In this document: positions 45,370 to 49,099 of the stretch, one piece after another
Numbering within the stretch: position 1 is the stretch's first letter
Layout: the number at the start of each line of letters is the position of its first letter
Origin: Pseudomonas tremae
Lineage (GTDB): Bacteria; Pseudomonadota; Gammaproteobacteria; Pseudomonadales; Pseudomonadaceae
Assembly (NCBI RefSeq): GCF_001401155.1
Contig: NZ_LJRO01000016.1
Span: 1-49,099, forward strand
Reading direction: 5' to 3'
Length of the DNA: 49,099 nucleotides
The notes under the pieces: model-generated
What the model was told of the DNA's origin: nothing
The model's input: the letters and a program-made list of their open reading frames with translations, nothing else
The model's database searches: none
Made by a program: the position numbers and the translations under genes

Positions 45370-45450
45370 ATGAACAAAATTTTTCAAAGCAACCGACATC
45401 ACCATCACAGCCCCTTTCAAGGCGCTGAGGTTGCGTGTGCTCATCGATAG
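45370..45450 (+). CDS. Histidine attenuator leader peptide
   Basis: The 26-codon ORF has AAGGA about seven bases upstream and four consecutive His codons (CAT CAC CAT CAC at codons 10-13). It begins MNKIFQSNR and ends at TAG 45448-45450. Runs of the regulated amino acid just before a terminator are the mark of transcription attenuation. Low His-tRNA charging would stall the ribosome here. Confidence 0.85.
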   Translation: MNKIFQSNRHHHHSPFQGAEVACAHR

Positions 45451-45493
45451 GCCAGACATGGATTCATGCTCTGCCCCATCAGTGAAACAAACC

Positions 45494-45516
45494 AAGGCGC
45501 CCCAGGCGCCTTTTTT
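45494..45516 (+). terminator. Attenuator terminator with competing antiterminator
   Basis: AAGGCGCC and GGCGCCTT form an 8-bp stem with a 3-base loop, followed by TTTT. The 3' arm can instead pair with AAGGCGC at 45419-45425, inside the leader after the His codons. Stalling at the His codons would favour one of the two forms, giving the usual switch. Confidence 0.85.
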
Positions 45517-45570
45517 ATTGCCTGTCTATTACCCTCAAAAAATCACCCTCAAAAAATGGAGATAACACCA

Positions 45571-46204
45571 ATGACCATGCTACGCGGAACCCGCATCGTG
45601 ACCGGACCAGAAGCCGCAAACCTGCGTGAAACGGAAAACCGTTTCCGGAGCTATCTTCATCGAAGCTGGCGCTGAGGAAGCAATCGTCCCGGCCTTGTGG
45701 GGTCAGGACACGTTTATCGAAAAAGCGGGCGGCAGCGAGATCATCGGTCAGATGTGGGCCTTCAACGACAAGGCCGGACGCGCTTGCTGTCTGATCCCGG
45801 AAGCCACTGCCTTGTTTCAGGAGCGCAGTGAAGTACTGTTGAAGGGGCGCAGTGAGGCCATGTTTTTCTATGTGGCACGCTGCTACAGATATGAACGCCC
45901 TCAGGCCGGACGCTATCGCGAGTTCACGCAGTTGGGGCTAGAAATTCTCGGTCCCTCACCGCAGCAGGCATTGCTGCGCAGCCAGGCGATATGCACCGGC
46001 TTTCTCGATTTGCTGGGGCTGGATTACCAACTAAATATCGCCGTCAAACGGGGCCTGAGTTACTACCTGGAAGGCAATGGCTTCGAGGTGCGCTGCCCGG
46101 GATTGGGAGCGCAGCAACAAGTCGTTGGTGGCGGGGCCTATCGGGAAGGTGCCGGGTTCGGTATCGGGCTTGAGCGGCTGGTGCTGGCGCTTGAGCAAGA
46201 TTGA
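45571..46204 (+). pseudogene. HisRS-like class II synthetase paralog, interrupted by a single-base frameshift
   Basis: A GGAGA site precedes ATG 45571 by about eight bases. The frame reads MTMLRGTRIVTGPEAANLRE and ENRFRSY, then runs to a stop at 45675. The same protein goes on in the +1 frame from FIEAGAEEAIVPALWGQDTF to LEQD at 46204. It keeps class II signs (CYRYERPQAGRYREFTQLGL, GIGLERLVLAL). One extra base at about 45655 (TATCTTCATC for TATTTCATC) explains the break. The intact product would be about 210 residues, far shorter than HisS, and lacks the anticodon-binding domain. It could be a HisZ-type or aminoacylation paralog. A sequencing error is possible. Confidence 0.78.
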
Positions 46205-46246
46205 CCTCGACTGATGCAGGGCGCCTCTGCCAGGGGGCGCGTCTCC

Positions 46247-46262
46247 ACTAACTGGAGTTAGT
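46247..46262. repeat. Short perfect palindrome ACTAACT-gg-AGTTAGT
   Basis: Seven-base arms and a two-base centre lie downstream of the HisRS-like pseudogene and 82 bp before the hrp box. It could be an operator or a remnant of an element end. No protein is known to me for it. Confidence 0.45.
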
Positions 46263-46343
46263 CCGAAAAGTCAGCCCGCAAGCTTCTTTTGATACAGGCC
46301 AGTGTGAGATTGCTCCCCGCCCGCCCCCTGTGTCAAAGGTCGA

Positions 46344-46371
46344 GGAACCATTATGGCCCTGGAACCACCTA
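46344..46371 (+). promoter_or_regulatory. HrpL-dependent promoter (hrp box), full consensus
   Basis: GGAACC, 15 bases, then CCACCTA matches GGAACC-N15/16-CCACNNA at every fixed base. It points at the FliB-like gene, with the ATG 25 bases after the box end. No other full match was found in the window by eye. Confidence 0.85.
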
Positions 46372-46396
46372 TTGATTTAGCTTTCTTGGGGGATGT

Positions 46397-47563
46397 ATGG
46401 CTTCGTCATCTGCTATAGCGTTTCATTACGCCCAGTCATTTTCCTGTATCGCGGAGAAGTGCGAGGATAATTGCTGCCAGGAAGGCTGGCAGATTTCTGT
46501 AAGCGACCAGCGTGTCGATGCTTATAAACGGTCGTCTCCCGAACTCCTTAATCTGATAGCCAGTGACAATGAAGGTTTCAGGATGAACCTGAATGCGGAT
46601 AATCAATGTATGGCTCTGCAAGGGGGGCGCTGCTCCGTACATACCCAATACGGTGAGGCGGCTCTGCCGGATATCTGCGCAACGTACCCTCGTATGAATC
46701 GTCGGTTCGATGCCTTTATTGTAAAGTCCGCCACAATGAGTTGCCCTGAAGTGGCACGGTTGGTCTTGTTTGGTGATACGCCCTTCCTGCTGGAAGATAG
46801 CGTTGGGCCTAATACAAAGGGGGATGGAAGTTTAGCCAACCATTTGATCAAGGTCGATCCTGACAGCTGGGCCTCTATCATTCGTTTTTTCAGCGAGCAG
46901 GCGCTGACGCCGCACAGGTCGGTGTACCAGGTCATCGGGCAGTTATGCTATGTGGTGTCGGGTCTAGAGGGCCTGCCTTACGAAAAGTGGATGGAAAGCA
47001 TCCATCGACGTGGCTCCGCAACCTCGCCGCTGATGCTGAATAAGGAGCCCGAAGTAACAGATCAATTACTTCAGGTACTGGAAGATATTCTGAAAGCGCG
47101 AACCATACCGGAGAGCATGCGAAAAGCCGTATCAGATGCAATTACAGTTCAAAAAAAAGGACCACAGAAACGCCAGCTAAGGGCGCTTAAACCAGAATTT
47201 TCTGACACTGCCCAGCATCACGCAGATGCAGCTCTGGAACAGGCGATTAAACGTTTTATTGCGGCCGAAATTACCCGCACTGGTTTTCCTTTTATCTCTA
47301 CCACACCCGCAGGGCAAGATTATGGTTTGTCTCTCAGTGAATGGACCGCTACCTTGGCGATCCGTACATTGGCTCTGCGTTTGCTATTGTTAGCACACTG
47401 CGATCAAGAGCCTGATAACCAACTGCCGCCACAAAAAATCGTTGAGCTCATCTACCGCTATTGCCGTGCGGCCAATCATAATCTCGCTACCGCTAGCGAA
47501 ATAGCACTGAGACGAAATATCAGTGCAAGGATCCTGGCCATCCACGATACGTCGGTAACGTAA
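46397..47563 (+). CDS. FliB-like lysine N-methylase, HrpL-controlled
   Basis: The 388-aa protein has the FliB family N-terminal cysteine block: Cys17, Cys22, Cys26 and Cys27 in CIAEKCEDNCCQEGWQISV, then MALQGGRCSVH and LPDICATYPRMNRRF. FliB methylates lysines of flagellin in Salmonella. It starts 25 bases after the hrp box. GGGGGA lies three bases before the ATG, an unusually close ribosome site. The first dozen residues have no acidic residue, but there is no clear type III signal. The gene is poorer in GC than the left 45 kb. It could modify flagellin, or another surface or secreted protein, during infection. Confidence 0.8.
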   Translation: MASSSAIAFHYAQSFSCIAEKCEDNCCQEGWQISVSDQRVDAYKRSSPELLNLIASDNEGFRMNLNADNQCMALQGGRCSVHTQYGEAALPDICATYPRMNRRFDAFIVKSATMSCPEVARLVLFGDTPFLLEDSVGPNTKGDGSLANHLIKVDPDSWASIIRFFSEQALTPHRSVYQVIGQLCYVVSGLEGLPYEKWMESIHRRGSATSPLMLNKEPEVTDQLLQVLEDILKARTIPESMRKAVSDAITVQKKGPQKRQLRALKPEFSDTAQHHADAALEQAIKRFIAAEITRTGFPFISTTPAGQDYGLSLSEWTATLAIRTLALRLLLLAHCDQEPDNQLPPQKIVELIYRYCRAANHNLATASEIALRRNISARILAIHDTSVT

Positions 47564-47654
47564 GAGCAGTTGATATGTACCCTACGCTGACCCTCTCCGG
47601 TTTGGTGGCTGCAAAATCAAAAAGGAGAGACGGCCGGCAAGAAAATTTCTATAA

Positions 47655-47716
47655 GGGTTTGGGGGCAATGTAACTTGAGCTTAAATGCACTTGCCGTTAC
47701 GTTAATCCCCAAACCC
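47655..47716. repeat. Long imperfect inverted repeat between convergent genes
   Basis: GGGTTTGGGG and CCCCAAACCC are the outer 10-base perfect arms. Inner segments GTAAC/GTTAC extend the pairing with a few mismatches. It lies in the 167-bp gap between the ends of the FliB-like and GHL10 genes and may act as a terminator for both, or mark an insertion edge. Confidence 0.6.
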
Positions 47717-47730
47717 CAACAACAGAAATA

Positions 47731-48912
47731 TTAAACGTCAGCCCAGCGAAGCTTCAGGTAGTCGACCACCTGCTGAGTCTGTGAGGCCCGCAGAAACATA
47801 TGTCGAAATAACATACACCCGGAAACCTCAGTCAGAGAATCATTCAAGTCAAGCTGACGGGTAATTTCAGGCACGCCCCCCTCGACAGTCCAGTCGGGCT
47901 CGGTTTCTGATGCCGTTCCCACTTTATACAGAGCCATACCAATATATAACGCTGTGCCAGTTCCGCTGACGGTATCCGCCCACCACTGTGTGATGACATC
48001 ATAACGCGCAACCTCACGAGCAAACGGCCAGTATACCTGCGGGGCGATATAATCAATGATGCCGTCAATGACCCATTTCCGTGTGTCTGCATACGCGAAA
48101 TCGTAATTAGACGCACCGGCCTGCGTATCAGACCCCAGCGGGTCGTCAGATTTATTCCGCCAGACGCCTGCCGGGCTGACGCCAAACAAGACATCCGTTT
48201 TTACGGTGGCTATTTTTTTATGGCATGTATCAACCAGCGAATAAGTGTTATTCCGCCGCCAGTCGGCCTTCGTGGTAAAGTTCGTATTGTATTTCTGATA
48301 GGTGGTATCATCCTGCAGCAGCGAGCTGGCAGTTTCATAATAAAAATAATCATCGAATTGAATGGCATCAACATCGTATTTAGTGACAATTTCTTCAACA
48401 ATACTACTAACCCACGTCTGAACTTCAGGTATCCCGGGGTTGAGAACAAAGCGGTTCGCTGCGGTTCCCGTCCATTCAGGATGCGTTTTAAACACACTGG
48501 CCGGTGAGTCAGATGATGAGTTGTTCAGCTCTTCGATTGTGGCATCGCTGGCGTTCATTGATACGCGGTACGGGTTCACCCATGCGTGCAGCTCAATATT
48601 GCGAGCATGTGCCTGCTCGATAGCATAAGCCAGTGGGTCGAAGCCGGGATTCTTCCCGAGCGTACCCGTCAGGTACTTCGACCACGGAAGCAGGTCTGAT
48701 GCATAGAATGCATCTGCGCAGGGAACAACCTGGAATATGACGGCATTCATTTTCATTGCCACAATTTCATCAAGAATGCCGGTCAATTCTTCTTTCTGTT
48801 TACTGACACGAGCAGCCTCATCAGTAATGGCCACAGATGAGACTGACGGCCAGTCAAGATTCGTAACTGTCGCGACCCAAGTCGCCTTGAGGTTTTTGTT
48901 CGCAGTTGCCAT
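47731..48912 (-). CDS. GHL10-type glycoside hydrolase-like protein
   Basis: The 393-aa protein resembles the glycosyl-hydrolase-like GHL10 family (YngK-type). It has a TIM-barrel start (WVATVTNLDWPS), MNAVIFQVVPCADAFYASDL, ELHAWVNPYRVSMNA and the catalytic-type segment VDAIQFDDYFYYETASS, ending in DYIAPQVYWPF. It has no signal peptide; the protein begins MATANKNLKATWVA. Composition is clearly A/T richer than in the left part of the window. The substrate is unknown. Confidence 0.8.
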   Translation of the reverse strand: MATANKNLKATWVATVTNLDWPSVSSVAITDEAARVSKQKEELTGILDEIVAMKMNAVIFQVVPCADAFYASDLLPWSKYLTGTLGKNPGFDPLAYAIEQAHARNIELHAWVNPYRVSMNASDATIEELNNSSSDSPASVFKTHPEWTGTAANRFVLNPGIPEVQTWVSSIVEEIVTKYDVDAIQFDDYFYYETASSLLQDDTTYQKYNTNFTTKADWRRNNTYSLVDTCHKKIATVKTDVLFGVSPAGVWRNKSDDPLGSDTQAGASNYDFAYADTRKWVIDGIIDYIAPQVYWPFAREVARYDVITQWWADTVSGTGTALYIGMALYKVGTASETEPDWTVEGGVPEITRQLDLNDSLTEVSGCMLFRHMFLRASQTQQVVDYLKLRWADV

Positions 48913-48943
48913 TGCGGTTTCTCGTTTAGGGTTCTGAGTGAAC

Positions 48944-48973
48944 GAAGAACGCCTGCTCTCACAGACGTTCTTC
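48944..48973 (-). terminator. Hairpin between the partial gene and the GHL10 gene
   Basis: GAAGAACG and CGTTCTTC pair with a further inner CTG/CAG. It has no good T run. It lies in the 79-bp gap and could end or weaken the upstream transcript. Confidence 0.5.
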
Positions 48974-48991
48974 AGGTATGGGAACGGTGTG

Positions 48992-49099
48992 TCAGCTCAG
49001 TTGCACGTCTTTCATCGCAGGAATATAACCGTAGTCATATTCTTCCTGCACGAACGAGCGATCCCCTTTCAAGAGGATCCTCACCGTCGGCGCTTCGGT
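48992..49099 (-). CDS. C-terminal end of a gene running off the window
   Basis: The minus-strand frame is open from the window edge to TGA at 48992-48994. The 35 visible residues include [20 protein letters not shown] and end MKDVQLS. No family can be named. It is upstream of and co-directional with the GHL10 gene, so the two may form one operon. Confidence 0.55.
   Translation of the reverse strand, partial: TEAPTVRILLKGDRSFVQEEYDYGYIPAMKDVQLS

Noticed and set aside
1..49099. CRISPR arrays, tRNA or rRNA genes, complete insertion sequences
   Set aside because: No regular spaced repeats, no cloverleaf-like or rRNA-like sequence and no transposase frame were seen on either strand by eye.

Overview
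The window looks like a chromosomal segment of a plant-associated Pseudomonas of the P. syringae complex. The clues are a rhizobial-like second type III secretion system (T3SS) of the kind described as T3SS-2 in some P. syringae strains, a full-consensus HrpL promoter (hrp box) near the right end, and the general Pseudomonas style of the L-arabinose, metal-transport, SOS and DNA polymerase II genes. Most of the window is GC-rich. The last ~2.7 kb is visibly poorer in GC and looks acquired.

Layout. 1-2542: 3' part of a winged-helix/ATPase regulator. 2564-19285: T3SS cluster, almost all on the minus strand and densely overlapped, read right to left as small coiled-coil protein, small 53-aa protein, SctD (FHA), an X-like protein, a Y-like TPR protein, HrcV, a Tad/CpaC-type secretin, a CpaD-like lipoprotein, [a TPR lipoprotein on the opposite strand], HrcC N-terminal half, 72-aa needle candidate, SctI, HrcJ, SctK, SctL, HrcN, SctO, HrcQ, R, S, T, U. 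19623-20936: amino-acid permease. 21187-27281: L-arabinose uptake and catabolism (araFGH, lactonase, periplasmic mutarotase) with three matching GntR/FadR-type operators. 27333-29984: zinc-type ABC importer with two Zur-like boxes. 30183-32239: SOS-boxed radical-SAM/DUF4130 pair. 32309-45314: PhzF-like enzyme, sirtuin, DNA polymerase II, CBS protein, DUF4174 protein, acetylornithine aminotransferase family protein, LysR regulator, chemoreceptor, GAF protein, a small exported protein, a DUF2314/ankyrin membrane protein and a GNAT acetyltransferase. 45370-46204: a histidine attenuator (leader peptide with four His codons plus terminator) in front of a frameshifted HisRS-like gene. 46344-49099: hrp box, FliB-like lysine methylase, GHL10-type glycosidase-like protein and a partial gene.

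The most unusual points are these. (1) HrcU lacks the NPTH autocleavage motif. (2) The T3SS outer-membrane part is built from an SctC N-terminal half plus a Tad-pilus-like set (CpaC-type secretin, CpaD-like and TadD-like lipoproteins). (3) A FliB-like gene sits directly behind a full-consensus HrpL promoter. (4) A histidine attenuator is intact while its target gene is frameshifted. (5) LexA and Zur operators lie side by side between divergent DNA-repair and zinc-uptake operons. No translocon, recognisable effector, needle-length regulator, gatekeeper or hrp box was seen in the T3SS cluster itself.
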